NCBI RefSeq assembly: GCF_004297125.1
Contig: NZ_SCVD01000021.1
Location: 62,001 to 126,000 of the forward strand
Length of the DNA stretch: 64,000 bases
Direction: 5' to 3'
DNA from: Phenylobacterium sp.
GTDB lineage: Bacteria; Pseudomonadota; Alphaproteobacteria; Caulobacterales; Caulobacteraceae
Made by a program: the position numbers and the translations under genes. The notes below the pieces were generated by a model. That model was not told the DNA's origin. It saw only the letters and a list, made by a program, of their open reading frames with translations, and did not search any database. Below, one piece after another: positions 53,005-62,774 of the stretch (positions within the stretch are counted from its first letter, which is position 1; each line of letters starts with the position of its first letter).

Positions 53005-54333
53005 TCAGGCCGACTTCAGCCGGACAGTGGCGCGCAGCCCACCCTCGGGCCGGTTCTCGAGGGTGAGGCTGCCGCCCTGACTCTCGGCCAGCCCTTCCAC
53101 GATGGCGAGCCCGAGGCCCGCGCCCCCAGTGCCCCGGCCACGCGACGGCTCCAGGCGCTCGAAAGGCCGCGTGAGGCGCGCCAGGGCGGCGGGCGGCGCG
53201 CCGGGCCCGTCGTCCTCCACCGCGAGGGCTACGATCTCGCCCTCCCGCCAGGCTCTAAGCCACGCACTCCCGCCATAGCGGACCGCGTTGTCGGTCAGAT
53301 TGTCGAGGATCCGGTGCAGGGCGATCGGCGAGGCCCGGACGTGCAGCGGCCCGCCGGGAGCGGTGGCGTCGGACACCGGTTGACCCAGCTCGCTGCGCCG
53401 CTGGACCAGGGCGGCGAACTCGGCGCGTACGTCCAGGGTCTCCGGCTCGCCGCCAGGCGCACGCGTGGCGTCCCGGGCGAACAGCAGCGCATCGTCCACC
53501 AGTTGGCCCATCTCCTCCAGGTCGGCGATGGCGCGGGCTTGCTGGTCGGGATCGGCGATGAACTCGGCCCGCAGGCGCAGCCGGGTCAGGTAGGTGCGCA
53601 GGTCGTGCGCGATGGCCGCCAGCATCCGCGTGCGGTCGTCGAGCAGGCCGCGCACCCGATGTTTCAGGGCGTTCAGCGCCTCGGAGAGCGCCCGGACCTC
53701 CCGCACGCCCCGGACCGGCAGGTCGGGCGCATTGACGTCGTCGCCGAGACCGCGCGCGGCGCGGGCGAGGGCGCCGACCGGCCGGATGGTCCGCAGGCTG
53801 ACGGCCAGCACCCCCAGCATGACCGCCAGGGCGGCCGCGGCCAGCAGGAATGCGCGTTCGCTGAAGCGTTGCACCAGCGTCTGGTCGCGCTGGACGATCA
53901 TCACCTCGCCGGTCCGCAGCTGCACCAGCAGGCGCACCGGGCCGAGGCGGCCCTGGCCGTCGTCAGTGTCGCGCCGGACCTGCACGCGAAAGGGGCGTTC
54001 GGCGAGGGCGCGGGCGTAGCCGTCGAACAGCCGTCGCAGGCGCGGGGCGCGGTTCGCCATGGCGCCGGGGGGTTCGATGGGGAAGCCCGGCAAGAGCTGG
54101 ACCGACATGGGTCCCTGGTTCAGGGCTTCGAGAACCAGCGGACGGACGTCGCCCGGCGAGGCTTCAAGGGCGCGGGCCATGGCCGCCGCGTCCCGGGGCG
54201 GGGGGAGCCGGAACACCATCGGCCGGCCGTCGGGCCAGATCACCACGGCGGCGACCGCCGCCTGCAACAGGACCAGCCCCGCGACCATCACCGCGGCGAG
54301 CCGCACCGTGAGGCTGTCGGTCAGCCGCGGCAT
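53005..54333 (-). CDS. EnvZ-like sensor histidine kinase
   Basis: Two membrane helices bracket a periplasmic domain of about 120 residues, then HAMP-like RTIRPVGALARAARGLG. The dimerisation box is AIAHDLRTYLTRLRLRAEF, where Tyr replaces the usual Pro of HDLRTPL. DNLTDNAVRYG, VEDDGPGAPP and GGAGLGLAIVEGLA make up the ATPase domain. Length is 442 residues. The ATG shares a base with the response regulator stop (TGATG). Confidence 0.92.
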   Translation of the reverse strand: MPRLTDSLTVRLAAVMVAGLVLLQAAVAAVVIWPDGRPMVFRLPPPRDAAAMARALEASPGDVRPLVLEALNQGPMSVQLLPGFPIEPPGAMANRAPRLRRLFDGYARALAERPFRVQVRRDTDDGQGRLGPVRLLVQLRTGEVMIVQRDQTLVQRFSERAFLLAAAALAVMLGVLAVSLRTIRPVGALARAARGLGDDVNAPDLPVRGVREVRALSEALNALKHRVRGLLDDRTRMLAAIAHDLRTYLTRLRLRAEFIADPDQQARAIADLEEMGQLVDDALLFARDATRAPGGEPETLDVRAEFAALVQRRSELGQPVSDATAPGGPLHVRASPIALHRILDNLTDNAVRYGGSAWLRAWREGEIVALAVEDDGPGAPPAALARLTRPFERLEPSRGRGTGGAGLGLAIVEGLAESQGGSLTLENRPEGGLRATVRLKSA

Positions 54334-55055
54334 CAGATGCGGACCACCGCCGGCGCGAAGAGGTAGCCGCCGCCGCGGACCGTCCGGACCATCACCGACT
54401 GGCGGGAGCTGTCGCCGAGCTTGCGGCGCAGGCGGCTGAGCTGGACGTCGATGGTGCGGTCGAATGGCGTCGCGTCGCGTCCGCGCGTCCAGTCGAGCAG
54501 CTGTTCGCGGCTGAGCACCCGCTGGGGATGGGTGAGGAACGCCATCAGCAGATCGAACTCGCCGCCGGTCAGGTCGACGTCGGTCCCCTCTGGATCGACG
54601 AGGCGTCGGCCCGCGGCCTCCAGGGTCCAGCCGGCGAAGCGGTACGTCTCGCGCGGCATGGGCCGGGCGACGCTGTGGGCCTCGCGGGTGCGCCGCAGGA
54701 CCGCTCGGACGCGGGCCACCAGTTCGCGCGGATTGAAAGGCTTGGCCACATAGTCGTCGGCGCCCAGCTCCAATCCGAGGATGCGGTCGATATCGTCGCC
54801 CTTGGCCGTAACCATGATCACCGGCGTGGCCACCGGCGCGCCCAGCAGCCGGCGGCAGATCGACAGGCCATCCTCGCCCGGCAGCATGAGGTCGAGCAGC
54901 ACGAGGTCGACGCGCCGCCTCTCCAGCACCCGGTCCAGCTCGGCCGCATGTGCGCAGGCGGCCACCTGGAACCCCTCGCGGGCGAGCAGGCCGCTGACCA
55001 GGGCCCGGATCTCGGGATCGTCCTCGACGACGGCGATGAGGGTGTTTTCGGACAT
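54333..55055 (-). CDS. OmpR-family response regulator
   Basis: Receiver (IAVVEDDPEIRALVSGLL, VLLDLMLPGEDGLSICRR with phospho-Asp, MVTAKGDD, GADDYVAKPFNPREL) plus winged helix (GGEFDLLMAFLTHPQRVLSRE, TIDVQLSRLRRKLGD, VRTVRGGGYLF). Length is 240 residues. Coupled to the kinase gene. The divergent neighbours, a secreted protein and an EF-hand protein, are the natural regulation candidates. Confidence 0.93.
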   Translation of the reverse strand: MSENTLIAVVEDDPEIRALVSGLLAREGFQVAACAHAAELDRVLERRRVDLVLLDLMLPGEDGLSICRRLLGAPVATPVIMVTAKGDDIDRILGLELGADDYVAKPFNPRELVARVRAVLRRTREAHSVARPMPRETYRFAGWTLEAAGRRLVDPEGTDVDLTGGEFDLLMAFLTHPQRVLSREQLLDWTRGRDATPFDRTIDVQLSRLRRKLGDSSRQSVMVRTVRGGGYLFAPAVVRI

Positions 55056-55207
55056 CACAGGCGCTCGCCGACTAGTTCGCAGACCGATGGGCGCGGCGGA
55101 AGCCGCAAACCGGCGCGGATACACTTCGTCACAGACCGTATTCCGGGGTTCATGGGACGCCCAAGTGGGTGGCGGACATTCCAGGCCTCAACAACGGAGT
55201 TCCCCCC

Positions 55208-55600
55208 ATGCGTTCCCAAGTCCTTCTTCTGGCCTGTGCGGCCCTGAGCTTCGCGGCCACTGCGGCCGAGGCCGGCAGCCGCAGCCAGTCGCGCTCGGTC
55301 CAGGGCCGGTTCGGCCACGGCTACACCGCCAGCCGCTCGGCCAGCTGGGGTGACGGCGCCGTCACCCGCCAGGGCCAGCGCACCTTCAACAACGGCATGA
55401 GCCAGTCGGGGTGGAGCACGCTCTATCGGACCGACGACGGTTATACGCGCACCCGGAGCGCGTCCGGCTCGGGCGGCCGTTCGGTCACGGGCACGAAGGA
55501 TGTCTCGTTCGGCGAGGACGGTGTGACGGTGAACCGCTCGGGCGTCACCGGCTCGGGCGACAGCTGGTCGCGGTCGCGCACCTGGCCGCGGGCCGACTGA
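55208..55600 (+). CDS. Secreted Ser/Gly/Arg-rich protein
   Basis: MRSQVLLLACAALSFAATAAEAG is a Sec signal. The mature part of about 107 residues is low-complexity and repetitive, with recurring S-R-S and G-S-G steps and regularly spaced aromatic residues (RFGHGYTASRSASWGDG, GWSTLYRTDDGYTRT). No known domain. GGAG lies nine bases before the ATG. It starts 152 bp from the divergent two-component operon and is one base from the EF-hand gene. Confidence 0.72.
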   Translation: MRSQVLLLACAALSFAATAAEAGSRSQSRSVQGRFGHGYTASRSASWGDGAVTRQGQRTFNNGMSQSGWSTLYRTDDGYTRTRSASGSGGRSVTGTKDVSFGEDGVTVNRSGVTGSGDSWSRSRTWPRAD

Positions 55601-55601
55601 G

Positions 55602-56027
55602 ATGCGCGCCATCCAGACGCTGGCGGCCGCCCTCCTCGCGGGGGCGGCGCTGGCCGCGCCAGCGGCGGCGCGCGACCGTCCCGATCCTATGGAGTTGCTC
55701 GCCCAATCCGACGCCAATCGGGACGGCGCGATCAGCCGCGCGGAGTTCATCGACGCCCGTCGGGCGCGGTTCGCCAAGATGGACCGCAACGACGACGGCT
55801 ATTTCTCCGACGACGACCTGCCACGCATCGTCCGCAAGCGGGCGGGCGACAAGCTGGACCGGGCCATGCAGAGCCTCGACGAGAACCGCGACCGGCGCCT
55901 CAGCCGGGCCGAGTTCGTGAACGGTCCTGCGCGCCTGTTCGACTTCGGCGACAAGAACGGCGACGGAGTGATCGACCGGGGCGAAATGGACCGTCTGCGA
56001 ACGGTGATCGCCGCCCGGCGGGGCTGA
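55602..56027 (+). CDS. Secreted EF-hand protein with four calcium loops
   Basis: Signal IQTLAAALLAGAALAAPAAA. Four EF-hand-like loops can be seen: SDANRDGAISRAEF, DRNDDGYFSDDDL, DENRDRRLSRAEF and DKNGDGVIDRGEM. The third has Arg at positions where a ligand is expected, so it may not bind calcium well. Length is 141 residues. A periplasmic Ca2+ buffer or sensor is inferred. The gene may be in one transcript with the Ser/Gly-rich protein. Confidence 0.85.
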   Translation: MRAIQTLAAALLAGAALAAPAAARDRPDPMELLAQSDANRDGAISRAEFIDARRARFAKMDRNDDGYFSDDDLPRIVRKRAGDKLDRAMQSLDENRDRRLSRAEFVNGPARLFDFGDKNGDGVIDRGEMDRLRTVIAARRG

Positions 56028-57014
56028 TCAGAGCATCTGCGGCAGGACCCGGTCGGGCGGGCGGTGGCCGTCCATCCAGGTCTTGATGTTTATGATCACC
56101 TTCTCGCCCATATCGACCCGCGCCTCGACGGTGGCCGAGGCCATGTGCGGCAGCAGGACCGCATTGGGCATCTTGAGCAGCTTCGGATTGATCCGGGGCT
56201 CGTGCTCGAAGACGTCGAGGCCGGCCCCGGCGATCTTCCCCTCGGCGAGCAGCTCGGTGAGCGCATGCTCGTCGATGATGCTTCCGCGCGCCGTGTTGAT
56301 CACGATGGCGTGCGGCTGCAGCAGCTTCAGGCGGCGCGCCGAGAGCAGGTGGAAGGTCGCCGGGGTGGCGGGCGCATGCACCGATACGATGTCCACCCGC
56401 GCCAGCATCTGGTCCAGGCTGTCCCAGTAGGTCGCGCCCAGCTCGTCGGCGACGACGTGACTGACCGGCTTGCGGTTGTGGTAGTGGATCTGCAGGCCGA
56501 AGGCCTTGGCCCGGCGGGCGACGGCCGCCCCGATCCGGCCCATGCCGAGGATACCCAGCCGCTTGCCGGTGATGCGCCGGCCCAGCATCCAGGTCGGCGC
56601 CCAGCCGGTGAACTCGCCCGCCTGCACGGCGGCCGCGCCCTCGATCATCCGGCGCAGGGTGGCCATCATCAGCGCCAGGGTCAGGTCGGCGGTGTCCTCG
56701 GTCAGCACGCCGGGCGTGTTGGTCACCATGATGCCGCGCGCGTTGGCGGCGGCCACGTCGATGTGGTCCACCCCGGCGCCGAAGTTGGCGATCAGCTTGA
56801 GCCGGTCGCCCGCCTTCTCGATCAGGCCGGCGTCGATCTTGTCGGTGATGGTGGAGGCCAGCACGTCGCAGCGGCCGACCGCCTCGATCAGCGCCTTGCG
56901 GCTCATGGGTTCGTCCGAAACGTTGAGTTCGGTGTCGAACAGCTCGCGCATCCGGGTCTCTACCGAGTCCGGCAGTTTGCGCGTGACGATGACTTTCGGC
57001 TTGCGGGCGGGCAT
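56028..57014 (-). CDS. D-2-hydroxyacid dehydrogenase, glyoxylate/hydroxypyruvate reductase type
   Basis: LGILGMGRIGAAVARRAKAFG is the NAD(P) motif, TARGSIIDEHALTELL has the catalytic Arg, VFEHEPRINPKLL the Glu, and LLPHMASATVEAR the catalytic His. Length is 328 residues from MPARKPKVIV; the long upstream frame is not family-like. Closest in form to GyaR/GhrB, converting glyoxylate or hydroxypyruvate. Confidence 0.9.
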   Translation of the reverse strand: MPARKPKVIVTRKLPDSVETRMRELFDTELNVSDEPMSRKALIEAVGRCDVLASTITDKIDAGLIEKAGDRLKLIANFGAGVDHIDVAAANARGIMVTNTPGVLTEDTADLTLALMMATLRRMIEGAAAVQAGEFTGWAPTWMLGRRITGKRLGILGMGRIGAAVARRAKAFGLQIHYHNRKPVSHVVADELGATYWDSLDQMLARVDIVSVHAPATPATFHLLSARRLKLLQPHAIVINTARGSIIDEHALTELLAEGKIAGAGLDVFEHEPRINPKLLKMPNAVLLPHMASATVEARVDMGEKVIINIKTWMDGHRPPDRVLPQML

Positions 57015-57137
57015 GTGCCTACGGGAAAAAGGGTGCGTTTCCTGCGCCGCTTGGGGCGCGCGACTTGTCGAACCCTTAGCAAAGGGGCTCGGCACGGCCA
57101 AGGCGAGGCTGGTCGCATTCAGAGGTAAGGGCTCGGA

Positions 57138-57656
57138 TTGAAGGCACGGCAGAGGCGGCCGCTGGCGTTTGCGGCGCTCGGATTGGCGGTTTCGATGGTC
57201 GCGGCGGGCGCCGCCCCGGCCGCCGACCGCCCGACGCCGTCGGGCTATCCGGTGCCGCGCTACGTCACGCTGAAGTTCGGCAAGGTGAACGCCCGCGCGG
57301 GGCCGGGCGACGACCATCGCCTGCTGTGGGTCTACAGCACGCGCGGCCTGCCGGTGCAGGTGGTGGCCGAGACAGCGGAATGGCGCCGGGTCTGCGATCC
57401 GGAAGGCGGCATGGCCTGGGTGCACAAGCGCGTCACCGACGGCCGCCGCGCGGTGATCAACAGCCGAAACCGGCCCGTGCCGCTGCTGCGCAGGCCGAAA
57501 CCCGGGGCGGAACCGGCCGCTTTCCTCAACGTTCGCGCCATGGCCTCCCTCGTCCGCTGCGAGAAGGGCTGGTGCAAGGTGAAGGCCGACGGCGCGTCCG
57601 GTTGGGTGCGCGAAGGGACCCTGTGGGGCACGGCGGAAGCCCTGCAATGTCGTTGA
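57138..57656 (+). CDS. Secreted bacterial SH3-domain protein
   Basis: The signal ([20 protein letters not shown]) is followed by two SH3b-like repeats: [20 protein letters not shown] with [25 protein letters not shown], and [31 protein letters not shown]. Such proteins bind cell-wall or act as peptidoglycan-associated modules. TTG start, 172 residues. Divergent from the hydroxyacid dehydrogenase gene; upstream of fabA by 58 bp. Confidence 0.85.
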   Translation: MKARQRRPLAFAALGLAVSMVAAGAAPAADRPTPSGYPVPRYVTLKFGKVNARAGPGDDHRLLWVYSTRGLPVQVVAETAEWRRVCDPEGGMAWVHKRVTDGRRAVINSRNRPVPLLRRPKPGAEPAAFLNVRAMASLVRCEKGWCKVKADGASGWVREGTLWGTAEALQCR

Positions 57657-57714
57657 GGCCGCCCGTGCGCCTGTGGTAGGCCCGGCCCCTCTTAAGAACT
57701 CAAGGCTTCCTCGA

Positions 57715-58242
57715 ATGAACGACGCGGCGACACGGCCCTCAAGCTACACGCTCGACGAGCTCCTGGCATGCGGCCGTGGCGAGATGTTCGGGCCGGGCAA
57801 CGCCCAGCTTCCGGCCCCGCCGATGCTGATGTTCGACCGGATCACCCAGATCACCGCGACGGGCGGCGCGCACGGCAAGGGCTACGTCGAGGCCGAGCTG
57901 GATATCCGCGACGACCTCTGGTTCTTCGGCTGCCACTTCATCGGCGACCCCGTCATGCCCGGCTGCCTGGGCCTGGACGCCATGTGGCAGCTGGTCGGGT
58001 TCTTCCTGGGCTGGTCCGGCGCGCCGGGCCGAGGCCGCGCGCTCGGCGTGGGCGAAGTGAAGTTCACGGGCCAGGTGACGCCAAAGGTCACAAAGGTCAC
58101 GTACAAGATCGACCTGAAGCGCGTGATCATGCGCAAACTGGTGATGGGCGTGGGCGATGGGGTTCTGCTGGCCGACGGCAAGCCCATCTATGAAGCGAGC
58201 GATCTGCGGGTCGGCCTCTTCAAACCCGAAGACCTGGTCTGA
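57715..58242 (+). CDS. fabA: 3-hydroxydecanoyl-ACP dehydratase/isomerase
   Basis: Makes the double bond in anaerobic unsaturated fatty acid synthesis. [20 protein letters not shown] contains the catalytic His and Asp. Length is 175 residues from [17 protein letters not shown]. Followed by fabB in the usual pair. Confidence 0.95.
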   Translation: MNDAATRPSSYTLDELLACGRGEMFGPGNAQLPAPPMLMFDRITQITATGGAHGKGYVEAELDIRDDLWFFGCHFIGDPVMPGCLGLDAMWQLVGFFLGWSGAPGRGRALGVGEVKFTGQVTPKVTKVTYKIDLKRVIMRKLVMGVGDGVLLADGKPIYEASDLRVGLFKPEDLV

Positions 58243-58272
58243 GCCGGGCGGCAGTCGGAGGGAGTGCGTGTG

Positions 58273-59478
58273 ATGCGGCGCGTGGTCGTGACCGGAATGG
58301 GCATCGTCTCATCCATCGGCAACAACACCAATGAGGTGCTGGCCTCCCTGCGCGAGGCAAAGTCCGGCGTCAGCGCCGCCCCGGAGTATGCCGAGCTCGG
58401 CTTCCGCTGCCAGGTGCATGCGGCTCCGTCGATCGACTGGGAGTCGATGGTCGATCGCCGGGCGGCGCGGTTCCTGGCCCAGGGCACGGCCTATGGCCAC
58501 ATCGCCATGGAGCAGGCGATCTCCGATTCGGGCCTCGAGGAGAACGAGGTCTCCCACGAACGCACCGGCCTGATCGTCGGCTCGGGCGGGCCCTCGACCC
58601 GCACGATCGTCGAGGCCGCGGCCACGGCGCGCGAGCGCGGCCCAAAGCGGGTCGGCCCCTTCGCCGTGCCCAAGGCCATGAGCTCGGGCGCCTCGGCGAC
58701 CCTGTCCACCTGGTTCAAGATCCGCGGCCTGAACTTCTCGATCAGCTCGGCCTGCGCCACCTCGGCCCACTGCATCGGGGTCGGCTACGAACAGATCCTG
58801 ATGGGCAAGCAGGACGTCGTCTTCGCGGGCGGCGTCGAGGAGCTGGACTGGACCTTGAGCGTCATGTTCGACGCCATGGGCGCCATGAGCTCGAACTTCA
58901 ACGCGACTCCGGCCGTGGCCAGCCGCGCCTATGACCGCGACCGCGACGGCTTCGTGATCGCCGGCGGCGCGGGCGTGGTGGTGCTCGAGGAATACGAACG
59001 CGCCAAGGCGCGCGGGGCCAAGATCTACGGCGAGATCGTGGGCTACGCGGCCAATTCCGACGGCTACGACATGGTCGCCCCCTCGGGCGAGGGCGCGACG
59101 CGCTGCATGCGCCTAGCCAACCCGGACGGCCGGAGCATCGACTACCTGAACCCGCACGGCACCTCGACGCCGGTGGGCGACCTCAAGGAGATGGAGGCGG
59201 TCCGCGCCGTGTTCGGCGACAAGGCCCCGCTGATTTCCTCGACCAAGAGCCTGACCGGGCACAGCCTGGGCGCGGCGGGGGCGCAGGAGGCGATCTATTC
59301 GCTCCTGATGCTCAACAATGGCTTCGTGGCCGAAAGCGCCCACATCGAGAACCTGGACCCGGCCTTCGCCGACCTGCCGATCGTGCGAAAGCGCGAGGAC
59401 CGGACGCTGAACACAGTGATGAGCAACTCGTTCGGCTTCGGCGGCACCAACGGCTGCCTGGTGATGTCGCGGGTCTGA
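58273..59478 (+). CDS. fabB: 3-oxoacyl-ACP synthase I
   Basis: Condensing enzyme that elongates the FabA product. [14 protein letters not shown] has the active-site Cys, [12 protein letters not shown] and [14 protein letters not shown] the two His. Length is 401 residues from the ATG ([16 protein letters not shown]); a GTG three codons upstream is possible. Follows fabA by 30 bp. Confidence 0.95.
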   Translation: MRRVVVTGMGIVSSIGNNTNEVLASLREAKSGVSAAPEYAELGFRCQVHAAPSIDWESMVDRRAARFLAQGTAYGHIAMEQAISDSGLEENEVSHERTGLIVGSGGPSTRTIVEAAATARERGPKRVGPFAVPKAMSSGASATLSTWFKIRGLNFSISSACATSAHCIGVGYEQILMGKQDVVFAGGVEELDWTLSVMFDAMGAMSSNFNATPAVASRAYDRDRDGFVIAGGAGVVVLEEYERAKARGAKIYGEIVGYAANSDGYDMVAPSGEGATRCMRLANPDGRSIDYLNPHGTSTPVGDLKEMEAVRAVFGDKAPLISSTKSLTGHSLGAAGAQEAIYSLLMLNNGFVAESAHIENLDPAFADLPIVRKREDRTLNTVMSNSFGFGGTNGCLVMSRV

Positions 59479-59483
59479 CGGCG

Positions 59484-59669
59484 GTGGCCGACCTGCCGCG
59501 CCCGCCGCAGGAGCCCGGCCCGCAGGAATGCTGCCAGCGCGGCTGCGACCCATGCATCCTCGACTACTACGACCGCGCCATGGAGCGCTGGGAGGCGCGC
59601 ATTCGGGCCCTTGGGCATGACCCGGCAGAGGTGCTGGCGGCTCAGCGGGGGATGACACCCGGCGGCTGA
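59484..59669 (+). CDS. 61-residue oxidoreductase-like domain protein
   Basis: GTG start, five bases after the fabB stop. PQECCQRGCDPCILDYYDRAMERW matches the small Cys-rich oxidoreductase-like domain often found as a stand-alone bacterial protein. Four cysteines in CC-x3-C-x2-C could bind metal. Function unknown. Located between fabB and fabI, so it may be linked to fatty acid metabolism. Confidence 0.8.
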   Translation: MADLPRPPQEPGPQECCQRGCDPCILDYYDRAMERWEARIRALGHDPAEVLAAQRGMTPGG

Positions 59670-59708
59670 TCGGCCACAAACCGCCAACGACGGATGGGAG
59701 AGCACCAC

Positions 59709-60530
59709 GTGGCCGACGAATACCAGATGCCGACCGGGACCCTGATGAAGGGCAAGCGGGGCGTCATCACCGGGGTCGCCAACCACCAGTCCATCGCGTG
59801 GGGCATCGCCAGCCAGCTGGCCGCCCAGGGCGCCGAGCTTGCCTTCATGCACTTGCCCGGCATGGAGCGGCGGGTGACGCCGCTGGCCGAGAGCGTGAAC
59901 GCCAAGCTGATCGTCGCCGCCGACGTCACCGACGACGCCTCGATGGACGAGGCCTTCGGGGCGGTGAAGAGCGCGTTCGGACAAATCGACTTCTTCCTCC
60001 ACGCCATCGCCTTCGCCAACAAGGACGAGCTGAAGGGCAGCTTCGTGGACAACACCACCCGCGAGGGCTTCCTGCGGGCCATGAATATCTCGGCGTTCAG
60101 CTTCGTGGACTGCGCCCGGCGCGCGGCCGAGCTGATGCCCGAGACCGGCGGCTCCATCGTGACGCTGACCTACATGGGCTCCGAGCGGGCGATCCCGAAC
60201 TACAACACCATGGGCGTGGCCAAGGCGGCGCTGGAGGCGGCGACCCGCTACGCGGCGCGCGATCTCGGGCCCAAGGGGATCCGGGTGAACGCCCTGTCGC
60301 CCGGCGCCATGAAGACCCTGTCCCTGGCCGGCATATCCGGGGGCCGCGGCATGCTGGCCAAGGGCCGCTCGCTGTCGGCCATGAAGGAAGACACCTCGAT
60401 GGAGGGCGTGGCCGGCGCGGCGCTCTGGCTGATGTCCGACATCGGGAGGTCGACAACCGGCGAAGTCATCCACGTGGACGCCGGCTTCCACATCATGGGC
60501 TTCTCGGACGACGAGGGCGTCGAGGGCTAG
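59709..60530 (+). CDS. fabI: Enoyl-ACP reductase (NADH)
   Basis: Last step of the fatty acid elongation cycle. GVITGVANHQSIAWGIASQL is the SDR-type cofactor motif in FabI form; YNTMGVAKAALEAATRY carries Tyr-x6-Lys. The GTG at 59709 is preferred because GGGAGAG sits 6 to 11 bases upstream; the ATG at 59694 would place that sequence inside the gene. Length is 273 residues. Confidence 0.93.
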   Translation: MADEYQMPTGTLMKGKRGVITGVANHQSIAWGIASQLAAQGAELAFMHLPGMERRVTPLAESVNAKLIVAADVTDDASMDEAFGAVKSAFGQIDFFLHAIAFANKDELKGSFVDNTTREGFLRAMNISAFSFVDCARRAAELMPETGGSIVTLTYMGSERAIPNYNTMGVAKAALEAATRYAARDLGPKGIRVNALSPGAMKTLSLAGISGGRGMLAKGRSLSAMKEDTSMEGVAGAALWLMSDIGRSTTGEVIHVDAGFHIMGFSDDEGVEG

Positions 60531-61139
60531 CTAGGGCGCATAGGCCCGCATGAACCGGGTCGTGGCCTCCCTGGCCACGCGCTCGATCTCCGCGTCGGTG
60601 AGGTCGACGCTCACGCCCAGCAGGGCGGGATTCTGGAAACGTCCCAGCACCATGCCGGCGAAGAACTCTGCCGCCTCCAGCGGGTCGGGGGCGTCGATCC
60701 GGCCGGCCGCGTTCTCCAGGCGCAGGAAGTCGGCCAGGTGCCGGCGGCTGGCCTTGGGGCCGGCCTCGTAGATCGCCCTGGCCACGTCGGGCATGGTCAC
60801 GGCCGCCATCATCGCCATCCGGTAGATCGCCATGCTGCGGGCGTTCAGCACCGCCACCATCAGAAGCCGCGCATAGGCCGCCAGCGCCTCCTCCGGCCGG
60901 TCGATGGCGCCGGGGGCGCCCAGCACCTCGCTGACCTCGTGGGCGCGGCGTTCGGACATGGCCCGCGCCAATTCGGCCTTGGAGCCGTAGTGGTTGTAGA
61001 TCGTCTGCTTCGAGACTCCGGCCCGGCGGGCGATCTCGCCCATGGAGGCGCCGAGGCCGCGCTCGGCCATCACCTCGATGGCGGCGTCGAGGATCGCCTC
61101 GTTCTTGGAAACGTCGATCTGGCCCGCAACCCGCGCCAT
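60531..61139 (-). CDS. TetR-family repressor of the efflux operon
   Basis: The DNA-binding domain (AILDAAIEVMAERGLGASMG, EIARRAGVSKQTIYNHYGSK) precedes an all-helical ligand domain of TetR_C type. Length is 202 residues. Its start shares bases with the emrB stop (TGATG), making it the last gene of emrA-emrB-tetR. Two TGGAC-N6-GTCCA sites upstream of emrA are its likely operators. Confidence 0.92.
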   Translation of the reverse strand: MARVAGQIDVSKNEAILDAAIEVMAERGLGASMGEIARRAGVSKQTIYNHYGSKAELARAMSERRAHEVSEVLGAPGAIDRPEEALAAYARLLMVAVLNARSMAIYRMAMMAAVTMPDVARAIYEAGPKASRRHLADFLRLENAAGRIDAPDPLEAAEFFAGMVLGRFQNPALLGVSVDLTDAEIERVAREATTRFMRAYAP

Positions 61140-62761
61140 CAGTGACCCCCGCCTTGCGGCGCGGGCATGGCCTTGCCGGGCTTGGCGAAGAGCGCCAGGG
61201 CGACCGCGGCCCAGCAGCCCAGGGCCAGGAAGGCGAACGCGTCGCCGAAGCTCAGGACCGAAGCCTGGCGGTGGATCATCCCGAAGAAGGCCTTCCGCGC
61301 GCCGGCCTCCGGATCGGCCATGCCGCCGGCGGACATCATCTGCGTCAGCCCCTCGAGCATCGCCTGGCTGGTGGGGTTGGCGGTGTTCACCGCCGCCGCC
61401 AGGTCGGCATAGTGGACCGCGGTCTGGTGCGTCAGGATGGTGGACAGCACGGCCAGTCCGATGGCGCCGCCCACGTTGCGGACCAGGTTTATCAGCCCCG
61501 AAGCATCCTTCATCATCGAGACCGGCAGCGTGGAGACGCTCATCTGCTGGGCGGCGATCATGGCGATCATGGTGCCCAGGCCCCGGGCGGCCTGCAGGAC
61601 GAAGAACTCGGAGAACCCCCACTGGTCGGTGACCCGCGCGCCCAGCTGGATCGCCCAGGCGGCGAGGGCGAATCCCCCAACCATGGAGATTCGGGCATCC
61701 ATCATGCGCACGATCCGCCCGGCGATCGGCGCGCTCATGAACATCGCCAGGCCGGACACCAGCATGGTGGTTCCGACCTCTGCCGAGGAGAAGTGCCGGA
61801 CCTGGCCCAGGAAGATCGGCAGCAGGAAGGTGCCGCCGAACAGGCTGATCCCCGTCACGAAGGTCATGACGATGCCCAGGCTGAAGTTGCGGTCGCGGAA
61901 GGGCTTCAGCGAGACGATCGGCTGCCAGTAGGCAAGCTGCCGCCAGATGAACGCCACGCCGGTGAGGCCCGCGATCACCGTCAGCCAGAGGATGAGGTCA
62001 TCCTGGAACCAGCTCTCGTCCGCCCCCTCCTCCAGCACGTACTGCATCGAGAGCAGGAAGACGGTCATGAGGCCCAGGCCCCACCAGTCGATGCCCTTCG
62101 AGAGGCTGGGGTCGCCCCTGTCGAAGTCGGCGTAGCGCCAGACCAGGAAAACGACCAGTGCGCCCACCGGCACGTTGATGAAGAACAGCCACCGCCAGTT
62201 CAGCGCATCGGTGAGATGCCCGCCGAGCGTGGGCCCGACCGTGGGCGCCAGGGTCACGATCAGGCCGACGATGACATTGGCGGTGATCCGGCGCTCGGGC
62301 GGGAAGAGGGTCATAGCGGTGGCGAAGATCGGCGGGATCATCGCGCCGGCGAAAACGCCCTGGAACGCCCGGAACACGATCATCATGCCGACGGACGAGG
62401 AAAGGCCCACCGCGACGGAGGTGAGGATGAACCCCAGCACCGCGAAGACATAGAAGGGGCGCGTGCCCCACATCTTGGTCAGGTAGGCCGTGAGCGGCAT
62501 GATCACGACCTCGGCCAACAGGTAGATCGTCTGCACCCAGCTGATCTCGTCGGCCGTGGCGCCGATGCCCGACTGGATCTGCACCAGCGAACTGGCGACG
62601 ATCTGGATGTCCAGCATGGCCATGAACTGGCCGATCACCATCCCGCCGAAGCCGAGGAAGACCTTGACCCAGTTCACGTGGGCGCCGTCCGAGCCCAGCA
62701 TCACCGGGGCGCCGGGCGTCCTGGCCTGGGCGGAATCCGGATGGAGGACGGCGTCTGTCAC
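61139..62761 (-). CDS. emrB: MFS multidrug efflux permease, EmrB/DHA2 type
   Basis: A 540-residue permease with 14 predicted helices. QFMAMLDIQIVASSLVQIQ, RAFQGVFAGAMIPPIFATAM and LAPTVGPTLGGHLTD (antiporter motif C) are DHA2 signatures. It should export hydrophobic drugs through EmrA and an outer-membrane TolC-type channel not seen here. GTG start, 14 bp after emrA. Confidence 0.93.
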   Translation of the reverse strand: MTDAVLHPDSAQARTPGAPVMLGSDGAHVNWVKVFLGFGGMVIGQFMAMLDIQIVASSLVQIQSGIGATADEISWVQTIYLLAEVVIMPLTAYLTKMWGTRPFYVFAVLGFILTSVAVGLSSSVGMMIVFRAFQGVFAGAMIPPIFATAMTLFPPERRITANVIVGLIVTLAPTVGPTLGGHLTDALNWRWLFFINVPVGALVVFLVWRYADFDRGDPSLSKGIDWWGLGLMTVFLLSMQYVLEEGADESWFQDDLILWLTVIAGLTGVAFIWRQLAYWQPIVSLKPFRDRNFSLGIVMTFVTGISLFGGTFLLPIFLGQVRHFSSAEVGTTMLVSGLAMFMSAPIAGRIVRMMDARISMVGGFALAAWAIQLGARVTDQWGFSEFFVLQAARGLGTMIAMIAAQQMSVSTLPVSMMKDASGLINLVRNVGGAIGLAVLSTILTHQTAVHYADLAAAVNTANPTSQAMLEGLTQMMSAGGMADPEAGARKAFFGMIHRQASVLSFGDAFAFLALGCWAAVALALFAKPGKAMPAPQGGGH

Positions 62762-62774
62762 AACGGCCGCCGGA

